The notes beneath the pieces are model-generated. The model was given only the letters and a program-made list of their open reading frames with translations. It ran no database searches and had not been told where the DNA came from. Shown piece by piece: positions 10,829 through 20,890 of a stretch of DNA of 24,426 nucleotides. Numbering within the stretch: the stretch's first letter is position 1; every line of letters starts with the position of its first letter. Made by a program: the position numbers and the translations under genes. This DNA comes from Priapulus caudatus (lineage: Eukaryota; Priapulida; Priapulimorpha; Priapulimorphida; Priapulidae). Location of the stretch: the NCBI RefSeq assembly GCF_000485595.1, contig NW_014577083.1:490180-514605 (forward strand). The letters are read 5' to 3'.

Positions 10829-13800
10829 CTATCTATCTCGCGCCCAATCTCTTTCTCTCTGTCCTCTCAGACCAGGCGCTTTAGTCGCCAGACGCCACGC
10901 GATGGGAGAGTTAGCTCTACTCTAGACCCAAGAAGCCATTTACCATCCCACCCACCCCAACCAGGTCACTGTGCCGAATTCCACTTAGCTCCCGAAGCAA
11001 AAGCCATTAGGCGGGCGTTCAGTAGGGAGGTACCGTCCCTCTGAGGCCCGCGCAAACTAATTGTCCTGCCTTAATTGCACTTAAATTAGTTGCCCAAGCT
11101 GACAAAGAAACCGCATTCAGCAGACCCATCTTTTGATGCATTTTCATTATCACTGTGTGAATAGTGAGCGCTGGTGGATATCGCTGAATATTACCGCCGC
11201 AGATGTAGTAATTTGATGTGGCCAGCACCGTGCGTGTCAATCGAATATTTCCCTGAATGTCAAATGGCCATATCATGAGAGGTTTGTGGCCAATATTGGA
11301 CCACTAATATATGTGCATTAGAGGTGGATTTCCATTTATGAGCCCGGTAGAGGTATTACAGCTCATTACACTCGTATGTAGACCAACGCTGGTCCCCCGA
11401 TGTTATGCTGTTTGATGGAGGCAGATCTTGTTGAAGCTGTGGCACACGTACAAAACACACTCGCAAAATCTGTGTGTTGATGATGCGGTAAGCACCAACG
11501 AATTTCCATTCAAACAGTTACTGGGGCAGTGTGATTTAACGATACACGATAATTAGAGCAGATCGCGAAGGATAAAGGCCTTATATACCTATGTCTGTAT
11601 GACATATGGAGAGTGTGTTTGAAGCAAGGCCATTTTAGTGTGGCACTCGGGTATTACAAAGTCATTCTATTATGTGGCTTACGTATTAATTCTGTTTGAT
11701 TGAGAATTAACTACGAGAGTCAACTCTTTCGATTCGCATTACATTAACTGTGCAGTTGACAGTGGTAAGCTGTGTAGGGGTTTCGTGTAATTTTCTCATT
11801 ATACTCTGTAGAATGCGAACGTCTTTCCCTGTAGTGAAGATTTCTATGCGCACATACTTTTTCCGCTGAGCGCTAACCATCCTGCACCCGACATGATTGC
11901 ATGCTTGCTTCTTTTTATCTTCTGTGCGTATGTAATGTATGGTTAGTTATATATGTAATCCTTCCTATATACGATGATACACCGAGCATGCATGACGGTG
12001 TGTGTATTGCAAGCCCATGCAGCGCCTCGAAACGTTCTGCAAATACGTAAAAAATATTTGCCCAAACGGCAGCCAGCTTACGGACGTGTGATTGGCGGCT
12101 ACCATATTTGCCCGTAGGATAATTACGACGTAGCTTTATAGGCTATCATGACAATGATTGCTGGCTCGGTGCCTGATCCTCAGATGACCAAAACAAATTG
12201 AAACAATTGCCCGAGGCGAGTTCCTGCCAGCTGAGGTGTATTATCTTACAGCTGCAGCAACGCCACGGCTTGCCGACGCATGCAGCTGCCTTTATTGTAT
12301 TAATAGTCCGTGTGTACCTGTAGTACCCCCGTAGAAACGGTTTATAGACGGAGTAATAGTGACATTTTTGACAGCTTTATTCGCCCGATAGAAGTGTGTC
12401 CGTGCGCGTTTGTTTTGCCGCATATGAACGTCTATCACGTATGTTATCGGTTACGGAGTAAAAAATGTTTTGGTCGTATAATTTGGAGCTGAAAGAAATT
12501 ATTGCGTGTAATTTTCCTTCCTAATTGCGTTCGGCCGTAATTTCTGTCTAATTTCTCTGTGAAATTGATCGATTTACTTTAACCACATGTAACATTATTC
12601 TAATCGCCGCGTATTTCGAATTCAATTTCACGTACGCGGTCAATATAGGAGTCGCGCGCGTAGTATACAGTTTTCACTAGCAGTAATACGGGAGCCATGA
12701 ACGTCGAGGCCAGGTATGCGGCGCGCATATTGCAATATTAAACGTCAACACCGTGTACGCGTGTTGCTAGGTTGCACGCCGTGCTGCTGCTATTCCGGCG
12801 CGGCAATTGGATGGCGCGCGTAGCCTGGGAGGAACAGCTCTACATACCTGCCCAAGTTGCCAGGTATAAGCGGCCATGCAATATGCACGGCTTCTAACAG
12901 CTGCTCTGTATTGAGTGCCAGCTTGTGTGAAAGCAACTTTTGTATAACTAGTTAGACATATAGGCACGCGGCGACAGCGCTAATCTCGGCGGGCGTAATT
13001 GCAGGCGTTATCCTTGAAAATGTAACTAATATTATTCTAGTTTTGTTGGCGGGAAGAACGACACCGATCCTGGGAAGCCTTGTCGTCATCAGCACCGTTA
13101 ACGACACTCGACACCACCGCACGCCTTTTTCTTAAATATTTGCCGTAACATATCGACAGGTTCGGGGCGTTGTTCGTGAAACAATGGCGCCCGTAACCTG
13201 CCTCATTGAATGTTTTGTACGCAAAATCAAACTGTGGGCGCTTTGTACGATGCATTCCGAAGTATCCGGTCATTTCAGACTCGAACGTAACTGAAGTGAG
13301 ATGGGGATTGTGTGCAAGGGGCTTGAAAAGTCATTTGTGGTTGCGGTAGCAGCGGGCAGCGTTATTCAGCTAGCGTATAAGGCACCGCTTGTTGCCGCAA
13401 ATTCAGTTGGTATTTCGTAGTGCAGATCTTGATGTAAATTGGCACCGAGCCGGCTTGGCTCAGCCTGGTCACAACAATTCTTACACTGCGTGTGTAAATG
13501 GGAGCAGAAGGGTGCCACTCTAAATACGCTCTCACTTGTCAGATGTCAAATCCTGTCGGAAATTGCGGTGAGTATAGTCAGTCAACAGCTTATTTACTAC
13601 GATGTTTAAATGGATTCTCTTAAAATGCACATGTTCTATGTACGTTTTGTGGTTCTTTGGATATGCACTGACTTTCACAAATAAACTCCGCACGCATATG
13701 AACGTGCACACGCACGCACGCGCTTCAACACGTGAAGTTTTCTGACAAATATTAAAATAACAATATATCTAAATTTATTGAGTAATTTCCAGCATCTCCA

Positions 13801-13867
13801 TCGTTAGAATAGTTTGACGGTTATATACGTGCACGTGTATCAGCGATGCATGAATATCTAGCTCACA
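10829..13867. other. Intergenic, about 3 kb; possible regulatory sequence
   Basis: It starts with an ATCT run and a pyrimidine-rich stretch ending in CAG at 10,870, which resembles a splice acceptor. The rest is unique, with no recognisable gene; the minus-strand 85-codon frame at 11,019-11,276 has no known motif. The stretch 12,055-12,300 is dense in words typical of developmental enhancers (GATAATTACGA, TTTATAGG, ACAATG, AACAATTG, CAGCTG). That reading is inference. Confidence 0.4.
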
Positions 13868-14036
13868 GACGCACGCACGCACGCACACACACACGCACAC
13901 ACACGCGCGCGCCCACACACGCACGCACGCACGCACGCACACACGCACGCACGCACACGTCCGCAAGGTGCAAACGACACAAACACACGCACGTACGCAT
14001 ACACACACACATGCACACATCACACACATACACACA
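13868..14036 (-). repeat. CA / GCAC compound microsatellite
   Basis: Runs of CACA, CGCA and GCACGCAC cover most of the stretch, with a short less regular part at 13,960-13,985. Frames on both strands give Thr-His or Cys-Val repeats and are artefacts. Confidence 0.95.
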
Positions 14037-14285
14037 CTATACTTATAATTATAAATGTTATTTATTTATTTGTAAATATATATATTAATTATTTATAACG
14101 CAATTATTACCAATAATTTATATACTACAAAACTACAGCATTATAATTTCTGTACGTTAAAATTTGTCGATATCTTGTCGTCTTTGTTTAACAAATATCT
14201 CCAGCCGAAATAATGTTTATTTTGAAAATATATTCATAATTATAATATTAACGCATAAATATTGAAATCGAATCTATATAATTCG
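14037..14285. other. Very AT-rich spacer
   Basis: Low-complexity TTTATTTATT-type sequence without genes or clear repeat units, lying between the CA array and the repeats that border the assembly gap. Confidence 0.6.
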
Positions 14286-14416
14286 TATGTGCGTGCGTGC
14301 GTGCGTGCGCGTGTGTGCGCGCGCGTCTATATTATGTATATATATATAATATATATATATATATAATATATATAATATAATATATATATATATATATATA
14401 ATATACGTGTATAACG
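14286..14416. repeat. GTGC repeats then TA block ending at the gap
   Basis: GTGC/GCGC units at 14,288-14,326 are followed by the TA/TAATA block. That block ends in ATATACGTGTATAACG, exactly at the first N. It is the same signature as 3,670-3,746 with different TA-unit numbers. Confidence 0.9.
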
Positions 14417-14426
14417 NNNNNNNNNN
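14417..14426. other. Assembly gap (10 N)
   Basis: Ten Ns, a placeholder for unknown sequence and probably not a measured length. The left flank duplicates sequence from 3.7 kb and the right flank is a GT microsatellite, so the join is weakly anchored on both sides. Confidence 0.99.
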
Positions 14427-14481
14427 TGTGTGTGTGTGTGTGTGTGTGTCTGTGTGTGTGTGTGTGTGTATGTGTGTGTGT
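14427..14481 (+). repeat. (GT)n microsatellite with single-base interruptions
   Basis: GT dinucleotides interrupted by one C and one A substitution, starting directly after the gap. Confidence 0.96.
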
Positions 14482-15146
14482 GAAGTGGCGTGAGTTACTG
14501 ATGTAGATATCAGGTCGCGGGTCGTAGGGCCTCGGGTCGGCGGATATAGAACCGATTCTCACATAGCGGGAACGCAACCCGCCTGCTTGCCGAAGTAGTT
14601 TTTGTTGTTTACTTGTTATTGTCTATTGTTTGTTTATTGTTGGAGGTATATCGCGCGAAATTGATCTTAATAACAGGTTGAGAAACCCGTCACCGTAGTA
14701 ACGTGCAAAGCCGGTTGTTATTTGGTTGGTATATAAGGAAAAATACTCGGCAGTGTATCGATCATGGCCTATACTGAACAGGGCGAAGCCGTCTTTCCAT
14801 GGGTAGCGGCAAGCGCTACGTGGTTAGGCAACCAGTAGTGTACGGCAAAAATACACGAAGATTTGATTTTGAATTTATTTGGAATAAATCGTTACATGTA
14901 TCCGTAGCCGTCAGGTTGAACGGTATATTAATTATTGTTTTCTTGCGTTTAAATTTAATGTGAAAAATTGACGGGGTTGCTATTTTTTGCCGAATGTCTA
15001 GAGCATGTGCATTTAATATACGCGAAGACTTTATACGGTTCTGTGTACGATTAATGTCGTCATTTAAATTACATATTTACAGTTCAATAATATTTACGAA
15101 AATTATGCCGATAGTGGCATGCATATGCAGAGATCAATACAGAATA

Positions 15147-15150
<4 letters not shown>
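14482..15150. other. Intergenic, no gene supported
   Basis: Unique sequence. A TATATAAGG word at 14,730 followed by CAGT at 14,751 and a short ATG frame at 14,764 resembles a core promoter. The spacing is short and the frame stops after 24 codons, so I do not call it. Confidence 0.45.
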
Positions 15151-15179
<29 letters not shown>

Positions 15180-15194
15180 GGCCTATATATATAT
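15151..15194. repeat. (TA)n with an AGGCCT-centred perfect palindrome
   Basis: TA dinucleotides run on both sides of AGGCCT (15,179-15,184). Bases 15,169-15,194 form a 26-bp perfect palindrome. Confidence 0.93.
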
Positions 15195-15368
15195 TGAAAC
15201 AGGTTCCTTCCAACTTATGCACGGCCCCTGTCTTTACTAGCGTTTCTATATTGGCTATAGTTACCTGATTTTCGCAATGCTCCGTAATGTATATCTTTCC
15301 TTATAAATGGCATTATATCGGCAAATATTTCGCATGTTTTACCTGCGTTTCTGACTAAAGCATTGTGT

Positions 15369-15659
15369 TTAATATAGGTAACGATTCATCCTACCGCGTG
15401 CTCCAGTTGTGGTTTGTAAGCATTTTTGAGGTCTCACGATACCTAACTTTCGCACAGCGATACAATAACCACTTTCTACTGATTCTCCTAATGTCCAGGA
15501 AATGATGCCCACTCTGAGGTTTCCCGCTTTAAATTCAACGACAGTGCCTTCTAATATTCCCATTTCACTATAAAAATGTTTCTTAAATAGTGCTTTATCG
15601 TTCGTGAACGTACTCTCTATTGCTTTCTTGCTATAGGTCTTTTCTGCTAACGTTGCCTG
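15369..15659 (-). CDS. Candidate exon of unknown protein (96 codons open)
   Basis: This is the only frame in the window that looks like ordinary protein. It stays open for 96 codons from 15,659 down to a TAA at 15,369-15,371; the first in-frame ATG is at 15,561-15,563. The predicted residues are well mixed. A Lys/Phe-rich helix-like part (KALFKKHFYSEMG) is followed by alternating hydrophobic and polar residues suggesting beta strands (GTVVEFKAGNLRVGIISW), then a basic C-terminal tail. An in-frame TAG sits directly upstream in a context reading TTTAG/CAG/G, so the frame could begin at a splice acceptor. I recognise no family, catalytic motif, signal peptide or membrane segment, and no neighbouring exon is visible. 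A chance open frame of this length is quite possible in a window this size. It could also be a degraded transposon fragment or a terminal exon. Confidence 0.22.
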   Translation of the reverse strand, partial: QATLAEKTYSKKAIESTFTNDKALFKKHFYSEMGILEGTVVEFKAGNLRVGIISWTLGESVESGYCIAVRKLGIVRPQKCLQTTTGARGRMNRYLY

Positions 15660-16845
15660 CTAAAGGCCATCGTGCTACTTGTAGCCATATTATATACTTC
15701 TCGGATGCATGCATGTCAGCAGGGCGAGTACCGCGTCGCATGCAATATATACATAGTGTTTGCCCCTACTCGCATATCTAAATTTCAAGACTACATCGCA
15801 TCTATGCGCGGTAGATTTATGGCGTTATTTAATCGATCTCTCCATTTGTTCATCAAAATATAACAGGAAGCACATATAGCTGCATGCAATTGTCATTCTT
15901 TCTAGTGGGATTATATATATTACGCATTGGATGGCAGTATAAAATAATAGGATTGTTATTGACGTGGCTGTCCTCCGAGACATTGTGCTGTTGCGATGGT
16001 TAGTCCCACTTCCCTTTCTGGTACGGTGAAGAGGTGAAGCCAATCTCGATAGCTGCTATAAACGCACGCGATGGCTGAGTAGTACTCTAATGTCGATTCC
16101 GGCGTATATTAGAGGGCAAGCCTGGCGCGAGAAGGAACACGTAAAATGAAACCCGTTAAAAGGAACAGTCGTTGAGTTTGCTGCCTAATTTCGCGTGACC
16201 TTTGTCAGTCATTTCGTCTAGCTTTTCGCACATGGTACGACATTGTTCCGACGAGGCTGGGGCGTTTTCAACTATGGATTTTTCCTCGGCCGCCCACATG
16301 GCACACGGCTTTTGTCTATGCGCTGCTCATATATACGACCAACCGCGCGACGAATGTGTACGAAATTTACTGTTTATTCCCGGCAGCAAATGAAAAGCCC
16401 ATTTGCGGGGATGCTCTGCGTTCTCGGCGCTCTTTGTGCGGGCTGCCTGCTCCAATCGTCGTGCACATTATGCCGCGTGTGGATCAGAAACATCATTGTA
16501 AGCTCGTAGTGCTATTGTGATAGCCTCCCTTCACCGCGGGGACGCCTCGTACACCCCGGCGTTACCGCGCGACGACGAAAACAATGCGACGTAAATGATG
16601 AAATGCTGTGGACAAAAGCTGTTGTAGGTATGGATAACGCAGCGACGAGCTGCGGGAGAGGGATTCGGGGGGGTATACACATCGCATTCGATGTTTTCGT
16701 CACGGATGTGATTCCGGCGGCGGTTCATTTACGGGAAGCGGCGGGCGGTTTTGACCACCTGGTGGTGAAACCCGCGCTGCATCCTCCCTGTGCCTGATGC
16801 TGCTTGTGCATCCATTTCACATGCTGCTGGCTATCAATGTGTTTC
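15660..16845. other. Intergenic, no gene supported
   Basis: Unique sequence, becoming GC-rich from about 16,240. Several overlapping frames of 60-90 codons lie on both strands at 16,200-16,800. None carries a recognisable motif, and the overlaps are what GC-rich sequence gives by chance. Confidence 0.45.
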
Positions 16846-17175
16846 TCTGTCTCTCTCTCTCGCTCTCTATCTTGTGAGTGTCGGTGTCGCGCGCGTGTTG
16901 TAGTGTGTGTCTGTGTGTGTGTGATGTGTGTGTGTGTGCGCGTGTGCGCGTGTTGCGGCGTGTGTGCGATGATGCGTGTGTGTGCGTGTGTCGTGCGTGT
17001 CGGCGTGCGTGCGTGTGTGCGTGTGTGGCGTGCGTGTGTGGCGCTGGTGGCATGTGTGTGTGTGTGTGCGTGTGTGTCGCGTGGTGTGTGTGTGTGCGTG
17101 TGTGTGTGTGTGTGCTGTGTGTGTGCGTGTGTGTGCTGCGCGCGAGCGCGCGTGTGTGTCATACACACACCAAGA
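16846..17175 (+). repeat. CT then irregular GT/GCGT array
   Basis: A short CT run (16,850-16,868) is followed by about 280 bases of GT and GCGT units interrupted by single bases and odd triplets. It ends with GTGTGTGT-CAT-ACACACAC at 17,152-17,170, a fold-back to the opposite strand. Cys-Val and Thr-His frames on the two strands are artefacts. Confidence 0.93.
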
Positions 17176-17576
17176 CATGTGCATCGGGGGGAAATTCGTG
17201 AGTATCTAACATTGTCATATTTTGCAGATGGCTCGCCTGCATATTTAATGTTCACAAATTGATTGAAATGGAAACATGCGTTCACAAAATATTCGACTGA
17301 AAAATTTATAGTTTTGGTAATTCATGTTGTCAGCCCGTGGAAAAACACGCGTGTGTTCACTGGGGGGGTCATCATCGAACACTGACGCACAACCGTAGCG
17401 CAAAAGATAGCGGGCTTTCCTGCTGTGACGGGAACGATGTCGACCTATATGTATTCCAAACGAAGTGCAAATAATATACCACGCATACACATGCAGATAC
17501 CGTGTAGCATAAGCAAGAGCTGTATTTCCAGTCTCGTTTTTTAACAAAATAGGCGTTGCGCAGAAATAGTACGCGC
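17176..17576. other. Unique spacer between two arrays
   Basis: About 400 bases of ordinary sequence without a supported gene. A minus-strand frame that starts in the neighbouring GTAT array crosses it but has no recognisable domain. Confidence 0.5.
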
Positions 17577-17587
17577 ATGTAAGTATG

Positions 17588-17620
<33 letters not shown>

Positions 17621-18130
17621 GTAAATGTAATGTATGCTATGTTATGTAATGTATGATAGTATGTATGTATTATGGTAATGTATGTCATGTAAAGTGTAAA
17701 TGTATGTATTATGTATATATGTATGTATGTAATGTATGTATTATTATGTATTATGTATGTATGTAGTATGTACTGTAATGTATGTATGTAGTATGGTATG
17801 TATGTATGTATTATGTTATGGTATGTTATGTATTGTATGTAATGTAAGTATGTAATGGTATGTATGTATGTATGATGTTATGTAATGTCAAGAGTAGATA
17901 ATAAACACATGAGATGTGTGTATTGAACGTACCTCTTGATGTATGCATGAATATTATGTATGTAATGATATGTAATGTATTGGTATGTGATGTATTATGT
18001 ATGTAATGTATGTATGTATGTAGTACATGTATGTATGTAATGTATGCTATGTACTGATGTATGTATGGTATGTATGTATGTCATGTATGGTATGTATGTA
18101 TGTATGTATGTTATGTATTATGTGTGTGTG

Positions 18131-18183
<53 letters not shown>

Positions 18184-18300
18184 GTTACTGTATCGTATGT
18201 ATGTATGTAGTATGTAATGTATGTATGGTATGTATGTATGTATGTAATGTGATGCTATGTATGTATCTATGTATGTAATGTCATGTATGTATGTATAGAT
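17577..18300 (+). repeat. Irregular (GTAT)n array with (GT)n core
   Basis: GTAT units interrupted everywhere by single-base losses and gains (GTAAT, GTATT, GTAGTAT, GGTAT). Bases 18,122-18,180 are a cleaner GT run. A non-repeat island lies at 17,881-17,960. The 23-unit array at 6045-6136 is, in contrast, perfectly regular. The irregularity could be old decay or uncorrected sequencing error. Confidence 0.93.
17889..17938. repeat. Imperfect inverted repeat, CAAGAG...CTCTTG ends
   Basis: A 50-base non-repeat island within the GTAT array begins CAAGAG and ends CTCTTG. The inner parts of the arms are only partly complementary. Its ends match those of the palindrome at 23,835-23,896. Because the flanks are GTAT repeat, no target-site duplication can be judged. 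Confidence 0.35.
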
Positions 18301-18830
18301 TCATGTGATGTAGGTGGTATATATGCCAATATGCATGCATGCAGTATTGAATTGTATGTGTGTGACGTGCGTGGCGTATTGCTGTGTGCGATCGTGCCGT
18401 ACGTAGCGTGTTTTGTGGTTCGGTCGCGTGCGTAGCCGTGGTGGTGGGCGTGCCATGTGCGTGTGTCGTGTGCGTCAGTGTGCCGTGTGTGCGTGGTGCG
18501 TGTGTGTGTGCGTGTGGCCGTGCTGCGCGATGTGTCGTGTGTATATATAGTAGGTAGATAGTATAGTACGATTGGTCGGCTGTGTGGTTGTGTGTGTGAG
18601 CTGTGTGTGTGATAAGCTGTGGTGGGTGTTCCCCCGTGTGTGGTGTGTGTGTGTGTGTGATGGTGTGCTTGTGTGTAATGTGTGTTGGTGTATGTGTACT
18701 CTGCGTTGTAAGTATATGCTTGTGTGTGTGTGGTGGGTGGGTGTAACTGTGTCGTGTATATATATATGATGCTGTGTGTGGTGTGTGCTCGTGGGTGAGT
18801 GGGGTGTATGCGTGTGCATAGTTGTCTGTC
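18301..18830 (+). repeat. Irregular GT-rich array
   Basis: GT, GTGC and GTGG units with frequent single-base irregularities. A long minus-strand frame rich in His, Thr and Pro spans it; this is translated CA repeat, not a protein. Confidence 0.88.
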
Positions 18831-19265
18831 CTACGTCTGGGTGATGATCGGCGCAGCTGAAAGCCGCACTCGAATTGATTTATCGCATACCTGACGAATA
18901 CTCGATCACCGTTTACCATTAGTGAATTCCGGTAGGGCATTGGGCTATTCAGAGAGGATTTCAGTGAACCAGGTTTGATAACGATCGTAAGACAAGACAC
19001 GACCGAGAGGAACGTACTCGGTAAAATTCTACGCGAATGATCAGCGTGATACGTTTTTATATTACAGCAGGGGCGATATAAATGACGTAAATCGCATATA
19101 GGTATGAAACATATATGTTGTACGAAAAATGATACCGCGCGCCCGTCGAGGCTGAGCAATTGTTTGCTTCATATGTATCGATTAACACATGGTGCGTGCT
19201 CACCGCAGGTAGTACGTTATGAACATTCGCACTGGCGCAAACGTGCGGCATGTCCAATAAACTCG
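18831..19265. other. Unique island between two irregular blocks
   Basis: About 430 bases of clean-looking unique sequence, with no gene, isolated between the irregular GT array and the irregular CTAA block. It looks like a small high-quality contig embedded in lower-quality fill. Confidence 0.5.
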
Positions 19266-19395
19266 GCCTAACTAACTAACTAACTAAACTACCTAAGCTA
19301 ACTAACTAAACTGCGAACGGACGAACATAACTAAACTAACCTAACACTAACTACTAACATAACTAACTAGACTAACTAGACTAAAGTAACTATAT
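19266..19395 (+). repeat. (CTAA)n array, irregular
   Basis: CTAA/ACTA tetranucleotides interrupted by single-base insertions and deletions and a short GCGAACGGACGAAC stretch. It grades into a TA-rich tract. Confidence 0.9.
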
Positions 19396-19462
19396 ATATA
19401 TAGAGGGGCGGGGGCCGCTAATAGTAATATATATATACTAATATATATAATATAAATATAAT
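19396..19462. repeat. TA-rich tract with a short GC insert
   Basis: TA repeats around a GAGGGGCGGGGGCCGC segment, forming the left border of the second copy of the duplicated segment. It differs from the CT border of the first copy. Confidence 0.85.
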
Positions 19463-20755
19463 ATATGGGTTTGAAGATTTCAGGGTTCATCAAGTATTGA
19501 CTTGGGTGGCAATTAGAATTTCAGCTAAATAACAGGGATGTGACATGAAACGATTGTTTTTTCGCACCTATCACCTTTGCTGGACGCTCTAACAGTAAAT
19601 TCTATCAACTAAATTGTGCCGTGTTTTAGCCTTGGCTGTGAACATTATGAACGCCACGACATAAAGCAGGGGGTGTATAATCCCGTAGCAGTCGATCTCG
19701 GGCTGTTCTGTACGTATACGGAACGAATGATGCATGAACGCGCTATGCACTACAACGAGCAAATCATGGGAAGATTCTCACAAGACATCCGGCCAATTCG
19801 GCAGGTAAGTGTACCTCTAACAATTTCGATACCTTAACGGATCGCAGTCACTCATTGTAAGCCAGAGGTTTGGTGAAGCTATGTACAGAATAGGTAGTAG
19901 GGTTGTATCACTGAGAGAGAAATAGTCCGCGACAGACCAAGATCAGGGCCAGCGGACCGTCTGTTATGCGAGCCAACGGCGATACGACTTAACCAAAATT
20001 TTGACGTTGATGTTGGGAAAATCGTAGATTAGCACATAGGGAATTTTGAAACTGAATGAACTGACCCATGTTTTAGAAATAATTTTGGAGGCAACTCGAC
20101 GTAAATTGGCATTGCGCATTAGCAGTGATCATGGTGTGCCATGTTCCAGTCAAACTACGTGCACAAACTTAAAGGGCGAAGATTGGCAAGAATTAAAATC
20201 TATCCGTGCACCAATAGGAAGATAAGTGCCGCGAAACGTTCCTGTCTCTAGATAAAAACATGTTAATGCCGCTTCCCTTCATTGAAAAGAGCAAAAGCCG
20301 CTTGTGCAAATGTGTGGCCAAAAGTGACGCACAGAAGCATAGACTCGCACCAGAGAATAGATACAGACTTTGCATCTGCGGTAAAACAATTTCATTGGTC
20401 AACGAACACTGATTATGAACGTCATTTGTGACAGATGATCGCCGTCATAGCCATCATCCACATCCTGAAACATGGCCATAAAAAATATAGATAACCTCGC
20501 AGGGCCCAATTGTACTGGCGGGCGCGGATATATATGACTATAACGCTCTCGTAAGATTCTATGATATCGATTTACTTGGGCGAATTATCAAGGATAAACG
20601 TTGAAGAGGAATCCTAGTTGAGCAACAAATTACCGTACCAGCTGTTTTGAAGAGAATTTTCCAATTGTTCTTTGGCGGCCTGAGGGCCCAGCAGAATGAG
20701 GCTCGTCAGGAGTGACTTCGCCAGATGGTGAATAAACAGTTTTTCAATATATATA
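19463..20755 (+). repeat. Second, indel-rich copy of 9,734-10,828
   Basis: Co-linear with the first copy over its whole length but about 200 bases longer. Most differences are single extra bases scattered every few positions, for example GAAGATTT for GAAATTT, GTGAAGCTATG for GTGAACTATG, and GTACAGAATAG for GTACAGATAG. Insertion-dominated error of this kind is typical of uncorrected single-molecule reads. The frame at 19,616-19,837 exists only because such insertions remove stops present in the clean copy. Confidence 0.85.
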
Positions 20756-20890
20756 GTATATAATATATATATATGCGGTGGTGGGTGTCAAGGGCGGCCG
20801 GGGAGGAGGGGCGGGGGGATGATCAGGAGATAGTATATGTATACTACGAAACATCACCGGGGTTTTCGTCCGTGACTAAAAGGCGCCGCT
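20756..20890. other. TA tract then GC-rich spacer
   Basis: TA-rich up to about 20,775, followed by about 115 bases of G-rich unique sequence. It does not match the right flank of the first copy of the duplicated segment. Confidence 0.6.

Noticed and set aside
14332-14577. 81-codon minus-strand frame crossing the N gap
   Set aside because: It joins TA and GT repeats through unknown bases and contains undetermined residues.
14725-14838. TATATAAGG, CAGT and a short ATG frame resembling a core promoter
   Set aside because: The TATA-to-initiator spacing is only about 22 bases and the frame ends after 24 codons.
16725-17285. 186-codon minus-strand frame rich in His and Thr
   Set aside because: Mostly a translation of the CA strand of the GT array; the unique ends show no domain.
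18281-19159. 292-codon minus-strand frame, the longest in the window
   Set aside because: Its central two thirds are translated CA/TA repeat in a noisy region where the frame cannot be trusted; the unique first part matches nothing I know.
19616-19837. 73-codon frame with an internal CAG/GTAAGT donor-like site
   Set aside because: In the clean copy (from about 9,870) the same stretch carries stops and reads CAGTAAGT; the frame and the perfect donor both depend on single-base insertions in the noisy copy.
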